Positions 54,880-63,021 of a stretch of DNA of 64,000 nt are shown here, one piece after another. The stretch spans positions 1 through 64,000 of the forward strand of contig NZ_JALIEB010000019.1 of NCBI RefSeq assembly GCF_025755255.1, given 5' to 3'. Under the pieces are notes generated by a model, which saw only the letters and a list, made by a program, of their open reading frames with translations, did not search any database and had not been told where the DNA came from. The stretch is from Roseobacter sinensis (GTDB taxonomy: Bacteria > Pseudomonadota > Alphaproteobacteria > Rhodobacterales > Rhodobacteraceae). Position numbers and translations under genes: made by a program. Position 1 is the stretch's first letter; each line of letters begins with the position of its first letter.

Positions 54880-56625
54880 TCAGTTTTGCAGCCAGGGCTG
54901 GGATTTGGTTTGCAGACGGCTGGCGATCAGCGTGGCTGCAATGGAGATGAACAGGATCACCACGGTGATCGCGTTGGCAAACTGTGCGAACCCTTCCGAG
55001 GCGTAGCGATAGGCAACCACCGACAAGACCGGCATCGTCGGTGTGAACAGCAGCACGACCAGCGACAGATCGCGGACGATCTTCACGAAGATCAGGATGC
55101 CGCCGGCGGCGAGCCCACGGATCGCCAAAGGGACGGTGATCGCGGCGAGCCGGCGGGCGAAACCGGCACCCGTGATCCGCGCACTCTCCTCAAGCTCGCC
55201 GCCCACTTGCTGAATGACGGCCCGCCCCGTCTGCACCGAGAAGGGCAACAGGTAAGCTGTCGCAGCGATCACAAGGAGCGCAAAGGTGCCATAGAGCGCG
55301 GGAAACGGACCGATCGGCGCGCCAAGATAAGCAATATATGCAGCCCCGAAGGCGATACCGGGCACAAGCAGCGGGAGGAAGCTGATCTGCGTGATCGCCG
55401 CCGACATCCAGCCCGCGCGGTAGCGCGCCGTCGTGTAGGAGGCCAGCAGCCCCACGAACATGCCCGTGAAGGCCACCGCAAGGCCGAGCCCCAGAGTGAT
55501 CGTGAGTGCGCGGACGATATCTTGGTTATAGGCAATCCCCGGGATACCTTGCGCGAACGACGGGTTGCTCTGACCGATCCAGTAGTGCAGCGTCCAATCG
55601 GAGAAGAGATTGGCCGACGACGGTGCGAGACTTGAGGCGGTCAGTACCGCGACCGGCACCACGGTCGAGGCAAGCAGGATCACCATGGCGATTGCAAAGA
55701 GAGGCCAGCGCGCCCCGCGCAGATCAAAGCGCTTGGCCCGCCCGCCCTTGCCGGTGATCGTGGCGTAGGAGCGGCGCCCCGAGACGATCCGGTTACCGGC
55801 CCAGAGGAAGGCGGCCGAGATCAGCACCAGCAGGATACCGATCACATAGCCGCGCCCGACCTGCCCGACCTCGATCATGCCGAACAACCGGGTGGAGAGC
55901 GTCTGCATCCGCACCGGCAAGCCCAGGAGCGCAGGTGTGGCAAAGTTCGAAACGGCACCCGCAAAACACAGCGATCCGGCAGCCACCAGCGCCGGCGTGG
56001 TCACGGGCAGGATGATCCCCATCAGGATGCGCCGCCCCTTCGCCCCTGCGATCTGCGCGGCCTCGACGAGGTCCGAGTTCACGGTGGCCAGTGCGGCCGC
56101 GATGATCGTGAAGGCCAGGCTGAAGTAGTGCAGCGTGAGCACGATCAGCGTGGGCACCATGCCCCAGGCCAGCCAATCCGGAATGTCGAGACCCATGCCC
56201 TGCAACCAGCCCACCTGCCCGCCCACGCGGTCGTTGCGGAAGAGAGCGCCCCAGGCCAGTGCCGCGGCGAAGGACGGGATCATGAAAGGCAGCGTCGCCA
56301 TGACACCGATGGTCTTGCGGAAGGGCACGTCCGTCATCACCACAAGCCAGGCGAGGAACCCGCCCAGCAACACACAGCCCGTCGCCACAACCACGCCGAT
56401 CAGGAGCGTATTGCCGAGCGGCTTGTAGAACAGGTTCGTCGACAACCGCCCGCTCAGCACGTCCGCCCAGGCCTGGATCGTGTCCGGGTGCAGCGTGAAA
56501 AGCACCGTCCGCAGAAGCGGCAGGACGATCAGCGCGATCAGGATGACGAGCACTGCGACCTTGAGTACTGTGCCTTGCCGGAAAAAGACGCGTCGTCCCT
56601 GTCTGCTCACGGCTGTGTCTGCCAT
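54880..56625 (-). CDS. ABC transporter permease, duplicated (FbpB/AfuB type)
   Basis: 581 residues made of two permease domains in tandem, about twelve hydrophobic helices. Each half carries a coupling-loop motif: LVEAAQIAGAKGRRILMGII in the first and LEESARITGAGFARRLAAIT in the second. Fused permeases of this shape serve iron(III) and hexose-phosphate importers. AGGAGA lies before the ATG at 56625. Confidence 0.9.
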   Translation of the reverse strand: MADTAVSRQGRRVFFRQGTVLKVAVLVILIALIVLPLLRTVLFTLHPDTIQAWADVLSGRLSTNLFYKPLGNTLLIGVVVATGCVLLGGFLAWLVVMTDVPFRKTIGVMATLPFMIPSFAAALAWGALFRNDRVGGQVGWLQGMGLDIPDWLAWGMVPTLIVLTLHYFSLAFTIIAAALATVNSDLVEAAQIAGAKGRRILMGIILPVTTPALVAAGSLCFAGAVSNFATPALLGLPVRMQTLSTRLFGMIEVGQVGRGYVIGILLVLISAAFLWAGNRIVSGRRSYATITGKGGRAKRFDLRGARWPLFAIAMVILLASTVVPVAVLTASSLAPSSANLFSDWTLHYWIGQSNPSFAQGIPGIAYNQDIVRALTITLGLGLAVAFTGMFVGLLASYTTARYRAGWMSAAITQISFLPLLVPGIAFGAAYIAYLGAPIGPFPALYGTFALLVIAATAYLLPFSVQTGRAVIQQVGGELEESARITGAGFARRLAAITVPLAIRGLAAGGILIFVKIVRDLSLVVLLFTPTMPVLSVVAYRYASEGFAQFANAITVVILFISIAATLIASRLQTKSQPWLQN

Positions 56626-56705
56626 CGAGGGTCTCCTCGCCAACTTGAAGGCAATGATTGCACGGGCAGGCGGCCGCCGCTCTCGCCCGGTCAGAGGGAA
56701 ACGCG

Positions 56706-57827
56706 TTACTGAAGGGTCAGGATCAGGTCGCCGACCTCGGCCCGGAGTGGTGCTGTCTTCGCCGGAGCGATCCGCCAGGCCCTGAAGGCGTCGAGCGGGA
56801 CGGCATCGGGATGCGGTGGAATATCTGTCCGCGTGACGTAATCCCCCGCGACGTAGAAGGGCGCGAGGCCCGGACCTCCGGTTTCAGTTTCGTCAACCAT
56901 CAGGAAATCGATGACGAGGCGTGCCGCCGCGGGGTTCTGAGGCTCGGCCGCAAGCGCGAGAACGGCTGGAAAGATGATACCTGGTGCGGGCTCGACCCCA
57001 TTGGCAACCTGCAATGCCCATCCTTCATCCGCGTTGTCACGGCGGTCGGAGTAACTGGTGAAGCCCACCGGTGGGTTGTCCTGTCCCATCGCGCCCACCG
57101 CCACGTTCACATCGTCAGTGGAGCCGACGAGGATCAGATCGTTTGCGAACAGGTCGACGATAAAGCGTTCGCCGGCATTGGCGGCGCCGTCGAGACCGAT
57201 GGCCTGTCCGAAGTGCACCTCATACGCCGCGGCCATCTCATCCGATCGCAAGACGATCTCGGTCATGAGGTCGAGGTAGTCACCGCGTTGAAGCGGATCC
57301 ACCATTACGACGCGGCCGCGCCAGTCCTCTGTCGTCAGTTGCCACAGGTTGGTCACGGGGGCGCCATCCGGATGGGCGTCTTCGTTATACATCAGAACCT
57401 TGGTCGACAGCCGCTGCGCGAGAAGCGGGCTCTGGTATTCCGCCGGTACCCGGTCAGCCACGCGCGGCGGCACGTAAGGCGCGATGATGCCGGTTTCCAG
57501 AAGCTCGGTCAGCACGACCGGCGTATCCGAGATATAGATCACATCGGCATTCGTGACCCCCGCCTGGGCCTCGGCGCGAAGCCGCGCGATCTGCTCGGTC
57601 GAGGAGATGTCAAAGCCTTGCAGGTCGATGCCGGGGTAAGCCTCTTCAAAGGCCGCCTCGACCCGACCAATCCGGCTGGTGAATGAATAGACAACGACGG
57701 TCCCCTCCTCTTGCGCGAGCGGCAGAAGCCCGTCGGGACCCAATTCATCTAGATGGCCATCGGCCAGCGCAGCCGTCGACAGAAGAATAGCCATCGCGCC
57801 GACGCACGTTGCAGTCAGACCCTTCAT
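56706..57827 (-). CDS. ABC transporter substrate-binding protein
   Basis: 373 residues. The signal peptide MKGLTATCVGAMAILLSTAA ends near ALADG. The mature protein has the two-lobed family 1 fold with EGTVVVYSFTSRIGRVEAAF, then AQAGVTNADVIYISD and DWRGRVVMVDPLQRGDY. The Tyr pairs used by ferric-binding proteins are not obvious, so iron is not the favoured ligand. It is separated by 23 nt from the regulator gene and by 80 nt from the permease. Confidence 0.88.
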   Translation of the reverse strand: MKGLTATCVGAMAILLSTAALADGHLDELGPDGLLPLAQEEGTVVVYSFTSRIGRVEAAFEEAYPGIDLQGFDISSTEQIARLRAEAQAGVTNADVIYISDTPVVLTELLETGIIAPYVPPRVADRVPAEYQSPLLAQRLSTKVLMYNEDAHPDGAPVTNLWQLTTEDWRGRVVMVDPLQRGDYLDLMTEIVLRSDEMAAAYEVHFGQAIGLDGAANAGERFIVDLFANDLILVGSTDDVNVAVGAMGQDNPPVGFTSYSDRRDNADEGWALQVANGVEPAPGIIFPAVLALAAEPQNPAAARLVIDFLMVDETETGGPGLAPFYVAGDYVTRTDIPPHPDAVPLDAFRAWRIAPAKTAPLRAEVGDLILTLQ

Positions 57828-57850
57828 TTGATCCCCCCTCGGGTTCTATG

Positions 57851-58687
57851 TCATTCAAACCGCTCGATCAGCTGCCCCAGCCGGTCGAGCGTCTTCAGCG
57901 ACTCGTCTTTGCCAGTAAGCCCGGCGGCTATGACAACCGCGTTACAAACCGTCATCGGCACCGTGAGGGTCTGGAACGCATCGGGATCCCCTGATCGCGG
58001 CGCGGCCAGCAGATGGTCGGGTTTCGGCGTGAGCAGCGCCCCCGATTTACCTGATATCGTGATTGTCGTTGCCCCCGCCTCGCGGGCCGTTTCAATCAAC
58101 GCGGCATATCCGCGTGGCGCGCGTCGGAAGGCAAAGCTGAGCACGACATCGCCCGCGCTGATCCCCAAAAGCTGTTCCGCAAGACCCCGTGGATCTGCAT
58201 CAAGATGCTGGACCTGCTTGCCGAAGCGGCGGAACCGCTTGACCATCATCAGCGCCAGCACTTCTGCGTTGCCATAGCCGTAGATGAAGATCCGGCCGGC
58301 CCGCATCAACAGACCTGCGACTTCCGCGATCTGGTCCGCCGTGATGAATTCCTCGACCCTGCCGAGCGCTTGTGCTTCCTCGCGCGCCAGCTTGCCGAGA
58401 ATGGTCTCCGATGTGCTGGTGGCGATCGTCTTCTCGAACCGCGTCGCGGTCTCGTGCGTGGCGATGAACTCCTCTCGCAAGGCATCGCGAAAGGACGCGT
58501 AGCTTTCAAATCCGAGTTTCTTTGCCAGTCGTGAGGCCGTGGCCTCATGTACCCCGACGGCCCGCGCCAACGCGCCTGCGGTGCCAAGCGCGGCAGCCGC
58601 GGGCTTTTCGATGACCGTTTCCACCAGCCGACGCTCACTTGGCGTCAGGCTCGGCGCCTGATCCGAGATTTTCTCAATGAGAGACAT
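57851..58687 (-). CDS. RpiR/MurR-family transcriptional regulator
   Basis: 278 residues. The N-terminal HTH_6 domain (LTPSERRLVETVIEKPAAAA, then ARAVGVHEATASRLAKKLGF) binds DNA. The C-terminal SIS domain (about 115-245, with GRIFIYGYGNAEVLALMMV and ISAGDVVLSFAF) binds phosphosugars in characterised members. It is the first gene of the transporter operon. The ATG at 58687 is preferred over an upstream TTG or CTG-like extension that would cross the operator. Confidence 0.9.
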   Translation of the reverse strand: MSLIEKISDQAPSLTPSERRLVETVIEKPAAAALGTAGALARAVGVHEATASRLAKKLGFESYASFRDALREEFIATHETATRFEKTIATSTSETILGKLAREEAQALGRVEEFITADQIAEVAGLLMRAGRIFIYGYGNAEVLALMMVKRFRRFGKQVQHLDADPRGLAEQLLGISAGDVVLSFAFRRAPRGYAALIETAREAGATTITISGKSGALLTPKPDHLLAAPRSGDPDAFQTLTVPMTVCNAVVIAAGLTGKDESLKTLDRLGQLIERFE

Positions 58688-58706
58688 TAAGTTCCCCAAG
58701 ACTAAA

Positions 58707-58753
58707 TGCAGAAATACTTGCATGATTCTGTAGTTTCTGCAAGAATTCTTGCA
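58707..58753. promoter_or_regulatory. Tandem 16-bp palindromes upstream of the RpiR operon
   Basis: Two related 16-bp boxes: TGCAGAAATACTTGCA at 58707-58722 (imperfect) and TGCAAGAATTCTTGCA at 58738-58753 (perfect palindrome). Their starts are 31 bp apart, about three helical turns. They lie 20 nt upstream of the RpiR ATG and fit operator sites for this regulator. Confidence 0.75.
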
Positions 58754-58791
58754 GACATCTCACGAGAACTTGGGTCTGCTCAGACTGAAGT

Positions 58792-58817
58792 CGCCGCGCT
58801 TCGCGCGAAGCGCGGCG
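58792..58817. repeat. 26-bp perfect GC-rich palindrome
   Basis: CGCCGCGCTTCG-CG-CGAAGCGCGGCG, flanked by the outer pair CTGAAG/CTTCAG (58785-58790, 58824-58829). It lies between the RpiR operators and the LysR gene. There is no T-tract, so it is more likely a cruciform, a protein site or an insulating hairpin than a terminator. Confidence 0.6.
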
Positions 58818-58912
58818 GTGCATCTTCAGGAAGACGTGAGATGTGGTGAAGCATTCTTCCTATCACGCGACAGCTCGTCTAAGTGAACGAGGCCGATATT
58901 TCGCGAGACCTT

Positions 58913-59833
58913 ATGAATCTGAGAGATCTGGAGTACGTCGTAGCGGTCGCCAAGCGGCGCAATTTCAGCGCTGCTGCCGAAGACTGCAACGTCTCGCAGC
59001 CCGCCTTGTCGAACCAGATCAAGAAACTCGAGCGCGAGCTGGGCACTGATCTGTTTGTCCGGCTGAGCGGCGAGGTACGTCCAACAGCTCTTGGCCAAAG
59101 GGTGGTTGGTATCGCCCAACAGATGCTGACCGGTGCGCGTAAGATCAAGGATGCAGCGACCGAATTCCGCGACCCCGAGGCCGTACCTTTCACCATCGGC
59201 CTGACGCCGACCCTGGCGCCCTATCTGACCAAATACTTCTCGGACTTGTTCGACACGCTCTTTCCGAAGATGCGGGTCACGATGATCGAAGACCTGCCTC
59301 AGAACATGTTGCAGATGGTCGAGGACTACGCCCTCGACGTGGCCCTCGTCGCGAAGCTGAACCACAACACAGCACTGGAGTTCACGTCGATCTGGGAAGA
59401 GCCCCTGTTTCTGGCGATGCGCAACGGTCACCCGCTCGAGACGCTGGAGACCATCCAGCCGGAGGAGGTGCCGGTGCACGACTTCATCCGATTGCCGCAT
59501 TCGTTCGGTTACGAGCTCGAGGCGCGCCTTCCAACGCCCGACGCCGCCTCACGGGCGGCAAAGAAGTTCGATCTGACTGCGCTGCGCTTTGAGACGATTT
59601 GCCGGCACATTTGCCATTCGGACGACTGCACCATCATCTCCGCGCTCGCCGCAGAGCAGTTCCGGCAGGACCAGTGGCCATTGTCCTTCATCCCGTTCCA
59701 GGCACCCGGAAACCTGCGCAATCTCGGGGCCGCGTCACGCCCGAACTACCCCAGGAAACCTCTGCTCGCGAAGATCGGACACTACATCCGGGACAATCCG
59801 CCAAAGGGCGTCACGCCCACATTCCGGGCGTGA
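58913..59833 (+). CDS. LysR-family regulator, OxyR-like
   Basis: 306 residues. The N-terminal winged HTH (MNLRDLEYVVAVAKRRNFSA, then NVSQPALSNQIKKLERELG) is close to the OxyR/CysB-type branch. The C-terminal effector domain carries a cysteine cluster CRHICHSDDC (Cys230, Cys234, Cys239) in the second effector lobe, not the usual OxyR Cys spacing. Targets are unknown. ATG 58913 is the family start; a GTG at 58883 is possible. It ends 9 nt from the convergent secretion adaptor gene. Confidence 0.87.
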   Translation: MNLRDLEYVVAVAKRRNFSAAAEDCNVSQPALSNQIKKLERELGTDLFVRLSGEVRPTALGQRVVGIAQQMLTGARKIKDAATEFRDPEAVPFTIGLTPTLAPYLTKYFSDLFDTLFPKMRVTMIEDLPQNMLQMVEDYALDVALVAKLNHNTALEFTSIWEEPLFLAMRNGHPLETLETIQPEEVPVHDFIRLPHSFGYELEARLPTPDAASRAAKKFDLTALRFETICRHICHSDDCTIISALAAEQFRQDQWPLSFIPFQAPGNLRNLGAASRPNYPRKPLLAKIGHYIRDNPPKGVTPTFRA

Positions 59834-59842
59834 CGATGGGGT

Positions 59843-61213
59843 CTACTCGATAAAGGTGCGCGCCAGACGATCGCTCAGGGGCTGCGCCAGATAGCTGAGT
59901 GCCGTGCGTTCGCCCGTGCGAACAAAGAGATCCGCCGGCATGCCCGGCACGAACTCAAGTGCGGCCACCTCCGCGCTCTGCTCATCATCGAGTTTGACCC
60001 GCGCAAGATAGTAGTACTGCCCGGTCCGTTCATCCTCGAGACTGTCCGCCGAGACATCGACGATCCGCCCCTCGGCTTCCGGTACATCGCCCTGATCGAA
60101 GGCCGAGAGGCGCACGCGGGCGCGCTGACCGACGTGCAGCTTTTCGATATCCGCCGTGTTCACACGCGCCTCGACCACCAGCGGCTGGTCGACCGGCACG
60201 ATGTCGAGGATCGGCGCCCCGGGGCGCACCACACCGCCGGTCGTGAACACCGTCATCTCGACCACCCGGCCGCTGACGGGCGCGGTGATGGCAACCCGCT
60301 TCAGACGTTCGGATGCACCGATGAACTGCGGCTCGAGCGTGGCAAGCGTCGCGTTGATCTGCGCCAACTCGGTGGACGCAGCCTCTTCCCGCAGGGTCTG
60401 CGTGCCGATGCTTGCCAGCCGCAGCTCGCTGATCTGGTTGCGGGCCTGCGCCTCCTGGCTGAGCAGCGAGGCCTCCACGCCGATCAGCCGCTCGACCTCG
60501 ACGCGGCGCGCATTCACGCGGGCCGCAGCCACCAGCCCCTTGTCGAGAAGGGTTTGCAGGTTGCCGAGCTCCTGTCGTGTGATCTCCAGCTGACGGGTAT
60601 TGGACGCGCGCTGCGCCGCGAGCCCGCGCATCTGGTCCTCGTGGTTCGCAATGCGTTGGCCAGTCAGTGCTTCCTCGGCCTCGCGGGACCGTCGTTCAGC
60701 CTCAAAGAGCAGCTGCTGCGTTGCAAAGGTATTCGCCCAGACGTCGCGATCGAGTGTGACGCGCAACGCCCCGGCGACATCCGCCGTCTCGAAGGCCGTG
60801 GCGCCCTGCAACTGGGCCATCAGCCGGGCGCGCCGCACGGTGAGGTCGCCGATCTGGCTTTCGATGACGTCCAGATCGACGCCCAGGTCGGTGCTGTCCA
60901 GTTCGAGCAAGGTCTGACCCGCTTCGACAAGATCGCCGTTTTTGACAAGGATGCGGCTGACAATACCGCCATCAAGGTGTTCGACGGTCTTGCGGTTGCC
61001 TTCGACGACAAAGCTGGCCTGGGCGACGACAGCGCCATCCAGTTTGGAGGCCGTCGCCCAGTAGGCCGCCCCGCCGATGAACCCCAGGACGGCAAGCAAT
61101 CCGAAGGTCACGAAGCCGGTGATCCGGGGGCCGGACGCCTGCGGCTCCACGCGGTTGTCGTCGTCGAGACGCAGAACCGTGTTCTGGCGGGCGGGTGAGA
61201 GTGCGGTGGTCAT
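59843..61213 (-). CDS. Type I secretion membrane-fusion protein (HlyD family)
   Basis: 456 residues. A single N-terminal transmembrane helix (ITGFVTFGLLAVLGFIGGAAYW, first 20: ITGFVTFGLLAVLGFIGGAA) anchors it. A lipoyl-like half-motif (VVEGNRKTVEHLDGGIV), a long coiled coil and a C-terminal barrel (VSGRVVEMTVFTTGGVVRPG) follow. It links the inner-membrane ABC protein to a TolC-type channel. The ATG overlaps the ABC stop as ATGA. No outer-membrane channel gene is in the window. Confidence 0.92.
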   Translation of the reverse strand: MTTALSPARQNTVLRLDDDNRVEPQASGPRITGFVTFGLLAVLGFIGGAAYWATASKLDGAVVAQASFVVEGNRKTVEHLDGGIVSRILVKNGDLVEAGQTLLELDSTDLGVDLDVIESQIGDLTVRRARLMAQLQGATAFETADVAGALRVTLDRDVWANTFATQQLLFEAERRSREAEEALTGQRIANHEDQMRGLAAQRASNTRQLEITRQELGNLQTLLDKGLVAAARVNARRVEVERLIGVEASLLSQEAQARNQISELRLASIGTQTLREEAASTELAQINATLATLEPQFIGASERLKRVAITAPVSGRVVEMTVFTTGGVVRPGAPILDIVPVDQPLVVEARVNTADIEKLHVGQRARVRLSAFDQGDVPEAEGRIVDVSADSLEDERTGQYYYLARVKLDDEQSAEVAALEFVPGMPADLFVRTGERTALSYLAQPLSDRLARTFIE

Positions 61214-62958
61214 TGTGTTGCTCCTCGTTCGGCGGGCCGCTGCGCCCGACGGGCGGCCAGTTGTGCAGTGGCTGTCTGGGTCATGGGGGTCGCCTGCTGA
61301 CGCGGACGCAAGATGTCGTCCTTGTCGCCGAACCCCGTCTGTGTGCCTCGCGTCAGGGTCAACACCTTGTTGACGGCTTCGAGCGTGCTTGGGCGGTGCG
61401 TCATCACGAAGGTGATCGCCCCACGGCCGCTGGCACCGCGAATGACAGTCCGAAGCGCCAGCTCACCCTGCGCATCGAGGTCCGAGTTCGGCTCGTCCAA
61501 CACCAGGACGAAAGGGTCGTCATAGAGCGCGCGTGCCAGCGCGATCCGCTGGCGTTGCCCGCCAGAGAGATGAAAGCCCGTGCCCAGTTCGGTCGCATAT
61601 CCGTCGGGCAGGCTACTGATCAGGTCATGCACGTCTGCTGCGACGGCTGCGGCGAGCACCTTGCCGTCGTCGATCGTCGTCGAAAACCGCGCGATGTTGT
61701 CGCGGACGGTGCCATCGAAGAGCTGCACGTCCTGCGGCAGATATCCCACGAAGCGGCCCAGCTCTTCCGGGTCCCATTTTGCCATCGGTGTGCCATCCAG
61801 GCGGATGACCCCGCGCTGCGGCATCCAGATACCGGCCAGCATCTTGGCCAGCGTCGACTTGCCGGACCCGCTGTGCCCGATCACCGCCAGCACATCCCCG
61901 GCTTGCAGCGCGAATTCGATCCCGCCGATCGTCGCGGTCTGCGCCAGCGGCGGGCCGGCCTGTGCGATGGTCGCGTTCAAAGAAACTTGTGGACGCGGCA
62001 ACGCCAGTCGTCTGGGAGGCTCGGGATAGGTTTCCGACAGCGCCCGTAGGGTCTTGTACGACCCCCGGGCGGCCAGGAAGGTGCGCCACTGACCAATGAG
62101 TTGATCGATGGGCGCCAGCGCCCGGGCCAGCACGATTGTGGCAGCAATCATCACACCGGCCGTGGCCTGGCCAGTAATCGCCAGCGCCGCACCCAGTCCC
62201 AGCATACCCGACTGCAAGGCCATGCGGACCGTCTTGGACATCACCGAAAAGCTCGCCAGCCGGTCCGAGACCCGGGATTTGAGGTGATGCGCGTCGTGTT
62301 GCAGAGCTGTCCAGCGCCGGGTGAGATCACCAGTCATACCCATCGCGTGGACAAGATCTGCGTTTTGCTCGCTCGACGTGAACAGTCGGTCGGACCTCGC
62401 GCGTGCGTCGCTCGCCTCCTGCATTACATCCGCCGCGCGTGCGTTGTTGACCAGCGCCATCAGGGTCAGAAGCAGCGCACCAGCAAGACCAAGAGCGCCC
62501 AGATAGGGGTGCAAGATATAGAGCACACCCAGATAAAGCGGGATCCATGGTGCATCGAAAAAGGCAACCGGTGTCGGCCCGGAAATGAAATCCCGCAGGC
62601 CGTTCACGTCGGCAGCGGGCGTGTCGGCGCTGGCCTTGCCCTGCACGCGGCGGCGGATGGAGGATTGCAGGATCGGCGCACCGATCTGGAGTTCGAACCG
62701 CGCGCCAAGGCGGCTCAGGATCCGCATCCGGATAAGGTCGAGCAGGCCGGTCACCAGGAACACGCCGCCGAGCAGGATGCTCAGGGCAATCAGCGTGTCC
62801 ATGTTCTGGCTGGTCAATACGCGGTCGTAGACCTGCAACATGTAAAGAGGGCCGGCCAGCATCAGCAGGTTCAAAACCATGCTGAAAAAGCCGACCGCGA
62901 CAAAGCCGCTGCGCAGCTTGCGCCAGGCGGATGTGACGGTGGATCTTTTCTGAAACAT
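61210..62958 (-). CDS. Type I secretion ABC permease/ATPase (PrtD/HlyB type)
   Basis: 582 residues. The N-terminal membrane domain has about six helices (SGFVAVGFFSMVLNLLML, then LGLAGALLLTLMALV). The ATPase domain has Walker A GHSGSGKST, signature LSGGQRQR and Walker B FVLVLDEPNSDLD. There is no N-terminal C39 peptidase or CLD domain, as in PrtD-type exporters of RTX proteins. The ATG at 62958 is preferred over an in-frame upstream start. Confidence 0.92.
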   Translation of the reverse strand: MFQKRSTVTSAWRKLRSGFVAVGFFSMVLNLLMLAGPLYMLQVYDRVLTSQNMDTLIALSILLGGVFLVTGLLDLIRMRILSRLGARFELQIGAPILQSSIRRRVQGKASADTPAADVNGLRDFISGPTPVAFFDAPWIPLYLGVLYILHPYLGALGLAGALLLTLMALVNNARAADVMQEASDARARSDRLFTSSEQNADLVHAMGMTGDLTRRWTALQHDAHHLKSRVSDRLASFSVMSKTVRMALQSGMLGLGAALAITGQATAGVMIAATIVLARALAPIDQLIGQWRTFLAARGSYKTLRALSETYPEPPRRLALPRPQVSLNATIAQAGPPLAQTATIGGIEFALQAGDVLAVIGHSGSGKSTLAKMLAGIWMPQRGVIRLDGTPMAKWDPEELGRFVGYLPQDVQLFDGTVRDNIARFSTTIDDGKVLAAAVAADVHDLISSLPDGYATELGTGFHLSGGQRQRIALARALYDDPFVLVLDEPNSDLDAQGELALRTVIRGASGRGAITFVMTHRPSTLEAVNKVLTLTRGTQTGFGDKDDILRPRQQATPMTQTATAQLAARRAQRPAERGATQ

Positions 62959-63021
62959 CTTGGTGATCTCTTTTAAGGGTGAAGAGGTGGCGACGAACGC
63001 CGCCACCTCTGGTCAGACCGA

